Shown here: piece by piece, positions 54,424 to 63,805 of the stretch
Layout: every line of letters starts with the position of its first letter
Position numbering within the stretch: position 1 is the first letter of the stretch
NCBI GenBank assembly: GCA_017302255.1
Contig: JAFLDV010000017.1
Span: 30,119 to 94,118, forward strand
Direction: 5' to 3'
DNA length: 64,000 bases
From: Gammaproteobacteria bacterium
GTDB taxonomy: Bacteria; Pseudomonadota; Gammaproteobacteria; Enterobacterales; Alteromonadaceae
The notes under the pieces: generated by a model
The model's input: the letters and a program-made list of their open reading frames with translations, nothing else
Database searches by the model: none
What the model was told of the DNA's origin: nothing
Translations under genes and position numbers: made by a program

Positions 54424-54934
54424 AATCTACTCCCCGCCTTAAATCGGTGCTTTTAGTATCACCTTTTATATTCTTTCAATTACAACTATTCGAAAGCCTT
54501 TAAAACCTACAATACAGATCCAATACCGTCGAAATTGTAATTTATTGTGATTAACTAATAACTGATTGCTTGCTTGATGGCAACCATTGCCTAACACAAT
54601 ACCGACAATCGAAACAGCTAACTGCGGCAAACTTCCGCGGAAAATAAAAACAAACATAGCATTTCAAAACGATTCGAAATAACTTTATACTGAAAAAATG
54701 CGGTTAAAATTGAATTTACCGGCATTTTAATGCCAAAAAAATCCATTTATTACGCTTATAAGTGCTTAATTTTTGAAATTGAAAGAAAACGAAACAATGC
54801 GATTTATAGTGGGTGAATGACCAAGCAGACGCGGCAAATGCCGATGACTGCCCCAATTATCACTGAGTTGTGCTAAACCCTAGAGGCTAGAACTTTCAAA
54901 ACAAATGCCGCTAATTAATTGTTGAGACGCTGTT
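54424..54934. promoter_or_regulatory. Divergent regulatory gap between the AgaR-like and GH31 genes
   Basis: No gene is seen in these 511 bases, which are rich in A and T. Several GAAA/TTTC half-sites are spread over it: CTTTCAATT...ATTCGAAAG at 54473-54496, TTTC...TTCGAAA at 54662-54679, and the cluster at 54773-54795. This is the usual operator style of DeoR-family AgaR proteins. A possible -10 box TATAGT lies at 54805-54810, just after the last cluster. Confidence 0.55.
54773..54795. promoter_or_regulatory. Candidate AgaR-type operator ahead of the GH31 gene
   Basis: TTGAAATTGAAAGAAAACGAAAC carries four GAAA units at five- to seven-base spacing, i.e. repeated TTTC on the other strand. It sits next to a possible -10 (TATAGT, 54805), where a bound repressor would block transcription. 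Confidence 0.5.
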
Positions 54935-57900
54935 ATGCCGAATTATTCATTAAAATCTGCAAAATTTATGCTTTTCTGCGGTTTGTCATTGCTCAGCATT
55001 TCGACTTATGCAGAGCCAATCGGTAATTTAAAAAGTCTCAAAGCAGCTGAAACTGAACTGCAAATAACTACAGATCAGGAAGTTAGCGTCAAACTTTCCT
55101 TGATCTCGCCACAAGTGTTCCGTCTCGAAGCTCATGCAGTCGGGGTATCGCCAGAGGCGAATAACACAGAGGCGCCGATAGTGCTGGAGCAACCGCAACA
55201 GCAGCTAAATTTTCAACTCGAAGAACAAGCTGATTTTTACCTACTCAAAACGCAATCTTATGTGGTCAAAATCAACAAATCACCGCTGTTATTTTCTCTC
55301 TACCAGAGTGACGCTAAACAACTAATTTGGCGCGAAATTCAACCACTCAATCTAACAGCTACCACCGCCACGCAAACTCTCAGCAGCGACCCACAGGAAC
55401 AGTTTTTTGGCGGCGGTCAGCAAAATGGTCAATTTGCCTTTAAAGGCCAATCCCTCGAAATATCCTATTCCGGTGGTTGGGAAGAAGGCGATAGACCAAG
55501 TCCTGCGCCGTTTTTCATGTCAAACCGTGGCTACGGTGTAGTTCGAAATACTTGGAGTAATGGCAGCTACGATTTTCGGGCAGACGACTACAGCAGTTTA
55601 AGTCATCAATTTGGCTATTTTGACGCCTATTATTTGGTCGACAAAGATGTTCCTAAAGTACTAGATGCTTACACAGCACTTACTGGGCGAGCTCGACTAT
55701 TGCCACGTTGGGCTTTCGAATATGGCGATGCCGATTGTTATAACGACGCCGACAACAGCAGAAAACCAGGCACAGTGCCAACGGGATGGCATGACGGGCC
55801 TACGGGAACGACCCCTGACGTCATCGAATCAGTTGCGAAGAAATATCGCGAACACGATATGCCCGGCGGCTGGATTTTACCGAACGACGGTTATGGCTGT
55901 GGCTACACCAAGTTACCCGAGGTTGTTGCAGGCCTCGCCAAATATGGCTTCAAAACTGGGCTTTGGACCGAAAATGGCGTCGATAAAATTGCTTGGGAAG
56001 TTGGCACCGCTGGCACCAGAGCACAGAAACTAGATGTCGCTTGGACCGGTCAAGGTTATCAATTTGCCATGAATGCAAATGCCGCTGCCGCTGCCGGGAT
56101 CTGGCAAAACTCGCCAGCACGGCCGTTTATTTGGACCGTGATGGGCTGGGCCGGTATTCAACGTTATGCGGTCACTTGGACGGGCGATCAATCGGGTAGT
56201 TGGGACTACATCCGTTGGCATATCCCCACATTGATTGGCTCTGGCTTATCTGGACAGGCTTATGCCACCGGCGATGTCGACGGCATTTTTGGCGGCAGTC
56301 CAGAGACTTTCACCAGGGATTTGCAGTGGAAATCATTCACGCCCGTTTTAATGGGCATGTCAGGGTGGTCTAAAGCTACTCGCAAGCATCCATGGTGGTT
56401 TGATGAACCCTATCGCAGCATCAACCGAAAATATTTAAAGCTGAAAATGCGTTTGATGCCATACATGTACACTTTGGCGTATCAGACCGAACAGACCGGC
56501 GCCCCGATGGTGCGGGGCTTGATGTGGGACTATCCGAATGATCCAAATGCGACGCAATATCCTGACCAATTTTGGTTGGGCCGAGACTTACTGATAGCGC
56601 CAATTTATCGCTCCATGGCCGCCAGTAAAGGTTGGCGACAAAACATCTATTTACCCAAGGGACAATGGCATGACTATTGGGATGGTCGAGTGATCAATGC
56701 ACCAAGCAGCGGCATTACTATCGATACCCAAGTAGATCTTGAAACAACGCCAGTTTTCGTGCGCGCAGGGGCAATTATCCCAATGTACCCCAGCTCACTT
56801 TTTGACGGTGAAAAGCCAAAAGATCACATCACTTTTGATATCTACCCTGCAGGTGATACGGAGTTTACTTGGTACGAAGACGATGGCCAAAGCCGGGCTT
56901 ATCAAACTGGTGCATTTAGTCAGCAGCGAATTGCTGTCAAAGCCCCAACGAATTCTGCAGGAGCTGTCACCATCGATTTGCAACCTGTTGAAGGCAGTTA
57001 CCAAGGCCAAGAAACGACCCGTAGTTATGAATTCTGGGTACATAGCAGAGCCAAGCCAATTCAAGTCATGCAAGATGGTCAGTTGCTCAACGAATTGAAA
57101 AACGCGAACGAATTTGCCACCAGCTCCAATGGCTGGTTCTTCGATACTGCGCAATATGGCGTGGTTCGCATCAAAACTGCTAGTCAGAGCATTCGCCAAG
57201 CAAGTTCGCTCAATCTCGACATCGACAAAACTGTCGAGCTCACCGCGACATCTGGATATGGCAAGGCTCCAGCTCTTGGTGATGCAATTGCCGCAGATAG
57301 CTTGTTAGTCCTTGGTCGGCCAGCAGAAGAACCGGGACATCCTTTAGAGAATGCTTTTGATGACAATCCAGATACTTGGTTTCGCACCAAACGTGACCAA
57401 TCACTGAAAACTGGCGCCCATGAATTCGTCATTGCACTTGGCGAGCGGCGCATGGTTGCCGGTTTTGAACTGGCACCTCGCAACGACAAACATTGGCAAG
57501 CCGGACAAGTCCGTGATGTCGAAGTTTACCTTGCCGACAATAACGGTGAATGGGGTCCAGCCATTTATCGTGGACGATTGGCAATGAACCAACATAACCA
57601 ACAAATCAAATTTAAGGCCCGGCCTGGATCGTTATTTCGTTTTCGCGTGTTATCAACCCAAGACCAAGCGGAAGACAGCAACTTGCAAGATCCAATGGTC
57701 ACGGCGAACAATGGTAAATCACGAGCACAAGCGTTTAATGCACTAATTCCCAAGCAAGTGAATCCAATTAGTATTTCCGAATTCAAAATTTTGACTCAAC
57801 CTTTACCGACCACTCCGCGGCAACAGCTGTTTTTGGCCGAAGTGCAGCCGATTCTGGCAGAGAATAGTAAAGCAGCGTTCAAGCGAAACTTGGCAAATCC

Positions 57901-58267
57901 TGGGTCTGCGATGCAAATGAACGGCTTACAATTCTCCAAGGGGCTTGGTGTAGGAGCCAATAGTCAGCTGGATTATGCGCTGACTGGCAACTGGCAATTG
58001 TTCCGAGCAGATCTTGGGATCGATGATAGTTGTAAAGCTGCGGGGTCAGTACAGTTCCAAATATACGGAGACGGCAAGTTGCTCTTTGATTCAGGAACAC
58101 TCGAAGCGCCAGCTGTGGTGAAACCTGAACTGGATATCCGCGATATCCGGCGACTCAGTTTAAGAACCGTCGCCGGCAGCGCTGGCATTTGTGCGAACTG
58201 GGCGAATGCGTCGTTAATTGGCTTTGCTGGCGATAAAGCTGGTCAACCGGTCGAAGCAGCGAACTAA
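54935..58267 (+). CDS. Secreted GH31 glycosidase, probable alpha-N-acetylgalactosaminidase
   Basis: A 1110-residue exported enzyme with a signal peptide ending STYAEP. The N-terminal beta-sandwich and the GH31 barrel (about 240-620) carry LPNDGYGCGYT, then LWTENGVDKIAWEVGTAGTR, the likely nucleophile Asp367 (KLDVAWTGQGY) and the likely acid/base Asp418 (WTGDQSGSWDY). These words, including GSGLSGQAYATGDVDGIFGG, are those of the GH31 subgroup that removes terminal alpha-GalNAc, not of ordinary alpha-glucosidases. After the barrel come a DUF5110-like strand domain, an F5/8 (discoidin-like) sugar-binding domain near 800-920 and an NPCBM domain at the end. The neighbouring AgaR-like repressor and ROK kinase agree. 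It could still be another alpha-glycosidase. Confidence 0.82.
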   Translation: MPNYSLKSAKFMLFCGLSLLSISTYAEPIGNLKSLKAAETELQITTDQEVSVKLSLISPQVFRLEAHAVGVSPEANNTEAPIVLEQPQQQLNFQLEEQADFYLLKTQSYVVKINKSPLLFSLYQSDAKQLIWREIQPLNLTATTATQTLSSDPQEQFFGGGQQNGQFAFKGQSLEISYSGGWEEGDRPSPAPFFMSNRGYGVVRNTWSNGSYDFRADDYSSLSHQFGYFDAYYLVDKDVPKVLDAYTALTGRARLLPRWAFEYGDADCYNDADNSRKPGTVPTGWHDGPTGTTPDVIESVAKKYREHDMPGGWILPNDGYGCGYTKLPEVVAGLAKYGFKTGLWTENGVDKIAWEVGTAGTRAQKLDVAWTGQGYQFAMNANAAAAAGIWQNSPARPFIWTVMGWAGIQRYAVTWTGDQSGSWDYIRWHIPTLIGSGLSGQAYATGDVDGIFGGSPETFTRDLQWKSFTPVLMGMSGWSKATRKHPWWFDEPYRSINRKYLKLKMRLMPYMYTLAYQTEQTGAPMVRGLMWDYPNDPNATQYPDQFWLGRDLLIAPIYRSMAASKGWRQNIYLPKGQWHDYWDGRVINAPSSGITIDTQVDLETTPVFVRAGAIIPMYPSSLFDGEKPKDHITFDIYPAGDTEFTWYEDDGQSRAYQTGAFSQQRIAVKAPTNSAGAVTIDLQPVEGSYQGQETTRSYEFWVHSRAKPIQVMQDGQLLNELKNANEFATSSNGWFFDTAQYGVVRIKTASQSIRQASSLNLDIDKTVELTATSGYGKAPALGDAIAADSLLVLGRPAEEPGHPLENAFDDNPDTWFRTKRDQSLKTGAHEFVIALGERRMVAGFELAPRNDKHWQAGQVRDVEVYLADNNGEWGPAIYRGRLAMNQHNQQIKFKARPGSLFRFRVLSTQDQAEDSNLQDPMVTANNGKSRAQAFNALIPKQVNPISISEFKILTQPLPTTPRQQLFLAEVQPILAENSKAAFKRNLANPGSAMQMNGLQFSKGLGVGANSQLDYALTGNWQLFRADLGIDDSCKAAGSVQFQIYGDGKLLFDSGTLEAPAVVKPELDIRDIRRLSLRTVAGSAGICANWANASLIGFAGDKAGQPVEAAN

Positions 58268-58280
58268 AGTTGCATCCCAT

Positions 58281-58306
58281 GCAGCGAGCAGTAACAGGCT
58301 CGCTGC
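58281..58306 (+). terminator. Hairpin after the GH31 gene
   Basis: GCAGCGAGC and GCTCGCTGC flank eight bases; stem perfect, then TTGCTCCT. A moderate terminator 14 bases after the stop. Confidence 0.65.
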
Positions 58307-58368
58307 TTGCTCCTGCCGATACAATCTGCCAGAATCGTTGAAGGTAGATACCAAAGAGATTATTAACA

Positions 58369-58821
58369 ATGCCTAGTCTGGCGTTAAAAATACCCCCAGT
58401 AATTCAATTAGTTATTACACTTATTTTGGCTTATCTGTTAGCTAAATTTTATCATGGCCCGGTCTGGCCGTTAGCAATAGCCGCATTGCCATTGACTGTT
58501 GCTGCCCTATTTTTCATGCTCGGTGGGGTCATCGCTTGTCGACGTGCGCAAACCACAGTAGACCCTAGAGATCCAAGCAAAGCCCAATGCCTAGTTCGTC
58601 GGGGCGTTTTTAAATATAGCCGTAATCCGATGTACCTTGGCATGCTGTTATTGCAAACAGCATTTTGCTGCTATCTGCATGAAATACATGCCTTTGTTAC
58701 TGTGCCATTGCTCTGGTTTAGCCTTCGTGAATTGCAAATAAAAAGCGAAGAACAAAGCCTAAAAGAGTTATTTGGCGAAAGCTACCTGCAATATTGCCAA
58801 CAAGTACGGCGTTGGCTTTAA
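58369..58821 (+). CDS. ICMT/PEMT-like membrane methyltransferase family protein
   Basis: A 150-residue membrane protein with about four hydrophobic segments. The key family piece is RRGVFKYSRNPMYLGMLLLQ, the SAM-binding and Arg-Asn-Pro motif of isoprenylcysteine carboxyl methyltransferase-like and phospholipid methyltransferase-like proteins, followed by LKELFGESYLQYCQQVRRWL with its Glu and Arg. Bacterial members methylate unknown substrates, so no reaction is claimed. The next gene starts 106 bases later. Confidence 0.8.
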   Translation: MPSLALKIPPVIQLVITLILAYLLAKFYHGPVWPLAIAALPLTVAALFFMLGGVIACRRAQTTVDPRDPSKAQCLVRRGVFKYSRNPMYLGMLLLQTAFCCYLHEIHAFVTVPLLWFSLRELQIKSEEQSLKELFGESYLQYCQQVRRWL

Positions 58822-58927
58822 TCAACTCGGATTCACTGCGGCAAATTGCCGCAGTTTGCCAATCAAAGCTTTGCGCCGAGTCCTTAGCCATTTACTATCG
58901 AGCGCTTTAACTTCGAGGATTTTCAGC

Positions 58928-59650
58928 GTGTTACAGTGGTTGCGACGTGACTATTTTTGGCGCCAGCTTCACCTATGGAGTAGCTTGCTGCTTGGCATTC
59001 AATTAATTGCTTGGTTCGCCAGCGGTTTAGTGATGTCGGTCCTACCTATTGAGGAAGTTCGCGGTCAGCATTTACGAAAGGCGCTGCCGCCAGTCAATTG
59101 GCAGCAAGTACAACTGCCCCCACAACAAATACTGGCTAAGTATTCAGTCGACAGCACTTTCAGCCTGAGCCAGCGAGGCAGCGATCCGGTTTATCTGGTG
59201 ACCACTGGCGAGCAAATTACCGCAATTAGTGCGCTTACCGGACAAGCGTTAACCGCATTGTCGACAAATGACATTACGACCTTTGCCAGAGCACAATACC
59301 AAGGCAGCGCCGAGTTATTGACCCCAGAATTTTTAACAGAAATCCCTAATGAAGTGCGGGGTTTAGCTCCGCCAATATGGCGGGTTAACATTGCGGACGC
59401 TGAACACAGCAGTTTGTATCTAGATCCAATGACCGGTTTAGTGCAACGGGTTCGCACCGACACCTGGCGAACCTACGATTTTTTCTGGATGTTGCATATC
59501 ATGGACTATCAAAATCGCGAAGACTTTAATCACCCGTTGCTTATTATCAGTACTGGGAGTGCCCTAGCATTTAGCCTCAGTGGTGTGGTTTTGTTGTTGA
59601 TGGTGTTACGCCGAAAATGGCGACATTCTGCCGCAGATAGCAAAAATTAG
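58928..59650 (+). CDS. PepSY-domain membrane protein
   Basis: A 240-residue protein with an N-terminal membrane helix (LWSSLLLGIQLIAWFASGLVMSVLP), a periplasmic PepSY-type part (ITAISALTGQALTA, WRVNIADAEHSSLYLDPMTGLVQRVR) and a C-terminal helix (LLIISTGSALAFSLSGVVLLLMVL) with a basic tail. Conserved His residues (FWRQLHLWSS, MLHIMDY) are placed as in PepSY-associated membrane proteins, which may carry haem or handle metals. The GTG at 58928 has GAGGA eight bases ahead; a longer frame overlapping the methyltransferase gene is unsupported. Function uncertain. Confidence 0.78.
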   Translation: MLQWLRRDYFWRQLHLWSSLLLGIQLIAWFASGLVMSVLPIEEVRGQHLRKALPPVNWQQVQLPPQQILAKYSVDSTFSLSQRGSDPVYLVTTGEQITAISALTGQALTALSTNDITTFARAQYQGSAELLTPEFLTEIPNEVRGLAPPIWRVNIADAEHSSLYLDPMTGLVQRVRTDTWRTYDFFWMLHIMDYQNREDFNHPLLIISTGSALAFSLSGVVLLLMVLRRKWRHSAADSKN

Positions 59651-59747
59651 TCTAAAAAAGCAGCAGCTCCATCCTATTGTTTGCAACTTGCTTGCCTATA
59701 CTGAACATTCCAACATCGGAACTGACTGCATAGGCTAGGAGCTGCAC

Positions 59748-59975
59748 ATGGACACCAGCAAACACAATCTCTATACCCTATTTGAACAATTGGGTTTACC
59801 AAGCGACGATGCCAGTATCGAGCGGTTTGCAAGACACTACCGCTTGCAGAATGGTCAGAATTTATATCAAGCGCAGTTTTGGACCGAAGCACAGGCCAGC
59901 TTTTTGCGGGATGCCTACGAGCAAGATGCTGAATGGTCAAATGCACTGGATGAACTGAACAGTTTAATTCGCTGA
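59748..59975 (+). CDS. DUF2789 family protein
   Basis: A 75-residue soluble protein, MDTSKHNLYTLFEQLGLPSDDASIERF, then ARHYRL, AQFWTEAQASFLRDAYEQDAEW and LNSLIR. This is the DUF2789 pattern, found in many gammaproteobacteria without a known role. An AGGAG ribosome-binding site lies in front of the ATG. It is convergent with the next gene. Confidence 0.85.
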   Translation: MDTSKHNLYTLFEQLGLPSDDASIERFARHYRLQNGQNLYQAQFWTEAQASFLRDAYEQDAEWSNALDELNSLIR

Positions 59976-59992
59976 TTTAACAGGCATTAATT

Positions 59993-61312
59993 CTAGCGAC
60001 CTATTTGATACAGCGGTAAGGCATTGAGGCGTCTGTCAATTTCGTTGACCATTTGCTGATAATCAGCGGAATTAACCGACTTAAATTTTTCTTCAAATAA
60101 TGCCTGAGGGATCCCCTCAGGCAAACGCGCTTTACTAGGAAAAATGTCGAGTTCAACTCGGTCTTGTGCCATAAAAAACTCCTGCAAAGCCTTTGCAGAA
60201 GCGACATCGCCGGTCGCAATTCTGGCAAATCGAATACCCGCACGATCGGCCAGCAAATCGACAAAACTGAAGCCACTGCCCCCACCAGTTGAATCTAATA
60301 GTTCCTTCGCCTCGCCAACCGTGGCACTAATTTTCTGACTGCCTAACAAATGGATTGCTGCTGAGTAGATAAAATGTTGCTGCAAATCAGCGCGCCGGGC
60401 TAAGGTCACTTTCGGTGGGCGAATTCCTTCATTGCGTTTTACCTCATTCACTAGCAGCTGTAGGTTTTTCCCGCCGAGCAATTGAGCAAGTGCCAATAAT
60501 ACCGCTTGGTTTTCGCGAATAACGCGTTCTGGATCTTCCGGATAAACGGCAGTCCTGGTATGGGCTTGGCGAAATAACAACTGCAAATAAGCGACTAGAC
60601 TGGCGTCTGGGTTGGCTTTGCTGTAGTTGAACGCAACTTTATAATAGAACTCAATGTCAGCACGCTGCTCGTCTGAGCTAAACAATGCTTTATACATTGA
60701 AAGACCCGACTGTTTAAGCTGACCCAAACTAAATCCTTCCGGCCTTTGTAGCTCAACCGTGACGGCATTTGGCTGCAAAGTAACCGAGCGCACATTGGCC
60801 AAAAGCGCAGCACCAGCCCCACTGCCCCAGACTTGATCAGCCACTTTCTCGACAAGGGAGAGCGCCAACTTACCCGGCAAATTCAAACTGCCAATTCTGA
60901 CCTGCCTGATGATTAATGGGCCATCGGATGGCTCAACAACGATTTGGGTATTTAAATAGGCATCGCCCCAAAAACCATTGATCGGCATAGTGAGTAACAC
61001 ACTTAACCCGTTATCGCCGATTAGTGCCTGACCGTGAAAACCCGGCAAGGTTCGACTGGCCAAAACAAAGGCGCTATTTAATTCTTCTAGATTGGCAGCG
61101 AACACCAACGGCTTGCCGCCGGAGGATTGAATAGATTGATGCAGGTTGTTGATAAGCTTCTGGCTATGCTTAACTGCGGTCGCATTCAACACAGGCTCTG
61201 CAGTCAGCAACGGCTGGCGATCGAGCAATAACCAAGCAGCCAGCAGCGACAAGGTCAGGATCACCAGCAACAGCGTCAATAACTGACGGATTAAATGCTT
61301 TACGGCCTGCAT
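59993..61312 (-). CDS. Unrecognised membrane-anchored periplasmic protein
   Basis: A 439-residue protein that I do not recognise. An N-terminal membrane helix (LIRQLLTLLLVILTLSLLAAWLLL) anchors it; the rest should be periplasmic. The middle contains strand-rich sequence (FHGQALIGDNGLSVLLTMPI, IVVEPSDGPLIIRQVRIGSLNLPG) that could form a lipid-carrying or barrel-like domain, while the C-terminal half is helical with SAAIHLLGSQKISATVGEAKELLDSTGGGSGFSFVDLLADRAG, a segment of the kind found in peptidase-like or repeat proteins. No catalytic motif is certain. It is monocistronic and converges with the DUF2789 gene. Confidence 0.7.
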   Translation of the reverse strand: MQAVKHLIRQLLTLLLVILTLSLLAAWLLLDRQPLLTAEPVLNATAVKHSQKLINNLHQSIQSSGGKPLVFAANLEELNSAFVLASRTLPGFHGQALIGDNGLSVLLTMPINGFWGDAYLNTQIVVEPSDGPLIIRQVRIGSLNLPGKLALSLVEKVADQVWGSGAGAALLANVRSVTLQPNAVTVELQRPEGFSLGQLKQSGLSMYKALFSSDEQRADIEFYYKVAFNYSKANPDASLVAYLQLLFRQAHTRTAVYPEDPERVIRENQAVLLALAQLLGGKNLQLLVNEVKRNEGIRPPKVTLARRADLQQHFIYSAAIHLLGSQKISATVGEAKELLDSTGGGSGFSFVDLLADRAGIRFARIATGDVASAKALQEFFMAQDRVELDIFPSKARLPEGIPQALFEEKFKSVNSADYQQMVNEIDRRLNALPLYQIGR

Positions 61313-61616
61313 GGCAAGAATCCAAAAGAGTAACTATCCATTATCTTACCAGAGCTCAGGCGAGCAAGTTAATATTCGACAATAAAATCAATTCGCTGCG
61401 GAGGTTGTACACATTCAAAGCGTATTGATTATTTTTCAAACTGAGAACGAATCATCAACAGATGATTAGCGAGTTGTAAATGTCATCAATTCTTTGCAGT
61501 CCAGCCAGCTTTTTTATCGGTTTGTTTTGAAACAAAGCTCACTTTGAGTTAGTTTTATCAAAGGTTTAACTGAAATATTCAAATGCACTGATACAGGTGC
61601 GCCACAGGAGCTGTAG
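61313..61616. other. 304-base gap upstream of the TPR-GGDEF gene
   Basis: This divergent gap must hold the start signals of both flanking genes. A TTGAAA at 61527-61532 could be a -35 box, but no good -10 is found at the right distance. No dyad, RNA gene or small ORF stands out. Confidence 0.4.
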
Positions 61617-63698
61617 ATGACCTTTGCCTTTGAAGCGGCAACACCTCGTCGGTTGTCTTGGTGGCATCTATTTTATAGCTTGCTGTTAATGATTAACTTC
61701 CAAGTTATGGCGGTAGATACCGATGCCGAGCTTGAGGCTAAACTTGACAATTATCTATTCCTGCCAGATAACGACTTGCCCGGTGCAGAGCGCTATCTAC
61801 TGGCTCTTGAAACGACATTGCAGCCGCAAACATCATTGTTCAGCCGCACCCGCCTTTATATCTATATCTCGTCGTTATACAACGCACAGAAGCAGCAAGG
61901 GAAAGCGGATGAATATTTGGCCAAGGTGAATGATATAGCTGCAGAATTGCAACATCCTGATATTTATGCGGAACTGTATGCAGAGAAACTAAGCCAGCAC
62001 TGGGCCAATAATGAAAATAGTAAGGCCTCAGAATTAGTCCCGCTGGTTTTGCAATTTTCAGCACGAGCAGATCAATTCCGCGTTCGTTATTACGGATTTA
62101 ATACCGCTGGGCGCTTCTTAAATTGGCAAGGTAATTATAAAGACGCACTTTCAGCGCTGCATCAGGCGCTAAATGCAGTAAGTGATTCAGATACCATGCG
62201 CGATAAACGCCGACAAATCTTTTTGAAGCTGCAAATCGCCAATCTCAATCAAAGTTTACGCAATTTCGATGCTGGCCTGAAAATAGTTCGAGACGCCACT
62301 ACACTGGCTTTGACTGATAAAGAACTTCACTCAATGTTGACGGACTTGTACATCACTGAAGGTTCTTTGCTCGTTGAAATTGCGCAGTACCCTGCAGCTG
62401 GGGAGGCTTATCGCAAAGCAGAACTATGGGGCGAAAAGCTTGGAGACCAAGCCGCTATCAGCACCGCCATCAATAACTTAGGTGATATGTACTTACGCAT
62501 CGGTGACTTTGATAAAGCGATGCCATATTTTCAAAAAGCCTATCAACTTGCAGAACAGCAACAAGACCAATATGGCATGGATACAGCAATTTTTAACCAA
62601 GGCGCTATTTTGGTTAGAAAAGGTGCGCATGACGATGGTCTTGCCATGATGCAAGAAACCGTTCGCAAAACTAGAGAAGAAGATTCAATCAATGAGTTAT
62701 TGCCGCTCTTGGAGGAATTGGCTGAAGCACTGCACATTGCAGGGCGCTTCGAGTTGGAAGCTGCGACCTTACGCGAATTTAATGTGCTTAATAAAAAACT
62801 GTTTCAAATGGAGCGCGACAAACAGCTAACACAACTTCAGGAAGAGTTTTCGGCCAAAGAGCAGGCAAAGCAAATTGAAGTACTAGAGCAGCAGAATCTG
62901 GTCAAAGCTGCGGAACTTGATAAAAAGCATTTACAACAAAAAGTCCTGATTTTAGTGGCGTTAGTGGTGTTGTTAGCAACCATCATGCTATTTCAGCTCT
63001 ATCGTCGGGTTCGTAATACCAACAACAAACTACGTGTGGCAAACGATCAGTTAGCCTATCACTCATTACACGACCCACTGACTGGTTTACTGAACAGACG
63101 GTCTTTGCACGACCACATGCAGCGCAAACAACAATTAGGCGAACGAAGACTTGTGCAACAGGCTGAACACGATGGCTTCATCTTGTTAGATGTCGATTTT
63201 TTCAAACACATCAACGACAGATTTGGCCATGCGGCTGGGGATGTTGTGTTAATTGAAATCGGCAAGCGGCTGAATGCTCTCACTCGAAACGAAGATATGG
63301 TTTTACGCTGGGGTGGTGAAGAGTTTTTAATTGTGCTGCGTCGCATCGACCAAGCTGCGCTTAGTCAGTTCACCCAACGCGTGCTTGATGTAATTGGCAG
63401 CCAACCTGTGGAATATCAGGGACAAAGTATTCCTATCACTATTAGTGCTGGTTTTATTACCCTGCCTTTTGCCGATTTATCTGATCATCAATTCAACTGG
63501 GAGAAAGCGCTAAAACTTGCAGATATGGCGTTATACCTTGGTAAAGTTCATGGCAGAAACCGTGGTTATGGTCTGGTCAAACTCAATCAGCCTTATGCTG
63601 AAATTCAGCAGCTATTGGAAACAGACCTAAGCAAAGCTATCGATGATGGTGTTGTGGAAATCAGTTTATTACACGGCCCAGCAACCAATCAGCACTAA
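61617..63698 (+). CDS. TPR-GGDEF diguanylate cyclase
   Basis: A 693-residue membrane protein. An N-terminal hydrophobic signal (WHLFYSLLLMINFQVMAV) exports about 380 residues of TPR helices (for example AISTAINNLGDMYLRIGDFDKAMPYFQKAYQLA). A coiled coil and one membrane helix near 445 (VLILVALVVLLATIMLFQLY) lead to a cytoplasmic GGDEF domain: DPLTGLLNRRS, DVDFFKHINDRFGHAAGD and an intact WGGEEF signature, so c-di-GMP synthesis is expected. No inhibitory RxxD site is evident directly upstream of the motif. The ribosome-binding site CAGGAG is six bases ahead of the ATG. It is the only intact GGDEF in the window. Confidence 0.88.
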   Translation: MTFAFEAATPRRLSWWHLFYSLLLMINFQVMAVDTDAELEAKLDNYLFLPDNDLPGAERYLLALETTLQPQTSLFSRTRLYIYISSLYNAQKQQGKADEYLAKVNDIAAELQHPDIYAELYAEKLSQHWANNENSKASELVPLVLQFSARADQFRVRYYGFNTAGRFLNWQGNYKDALSALHQALNAVSDSDTMRDKRRQIFLKLQIANLNQSLRNFDAGLKIVRDATTLALTDKELHSMLTDLYITEGSLLVEIAQYPAAGEAYRKAELWGEKLGDQAAISTAINNLGDMYLRIGDFDKAMPYFQKAYQLAEQQQDQYGMDTAIFNQGAILVRKGAHDDGLAMMQETVRKTREEDSINELLPLLEELAEALHIAGRFELEAATLREFNVLNKKLFQMERDKQLTQLQEEFSAKEQAKQIEVLEQQNLVKAAELDKKHLQQKVLILVALVVLLATIMLFQLYRRVRNTNNKLRVANDQLAYHSLHDPLTGLLNRRSLHDHMQRKQQLGERRLVQQAEHDGFILLDVDFFKHINDRFGHAAGDVVLIEIGKRLNALTRNEDMVLRWGGEEFLIVLRRIDQAALSQFTQRVLDVIGSQPVEYQGQSIPITISAGFITLPFADLSDHQFNWEKALKLADMALYLGKVHGRNRGYGLVKLNQPYAEIQQLLETDLSKAIDDGVVEISLLHGPATNQH

Positions 63699-63750
63699 AT
63701 GCGCTTGTTCACCACAAGTGCACCCCGCCGATTTTGCTAATCACGCAAAA

Positions 63751-63785
63751 AAAAACGCCAGCAGCCTTAAGGCTCTGGCGTTTTT
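63751..63785. terminator. Bidirectional terminator between the GGDEF gene and tdh
   Basis: AACGCCAG and CTGGCGTT form the lower stem, AGCC and GGCT the upper one with a bulged C, loop TTAA. A run of A before and T after serve both converging genes. Confidence 0.9.
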
Positions 63786-63805
63786 ATCAAACCGTTCTAA
63801 CGGCT

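Noticed and set aside
54935..58267. Plain alpha-glucosidase or alpha-xylosidase
   Set aside because: The GH31 active-site words and the neighbours fit the GalNAc-releasing subgroup better; kept as an alternative in the feature.
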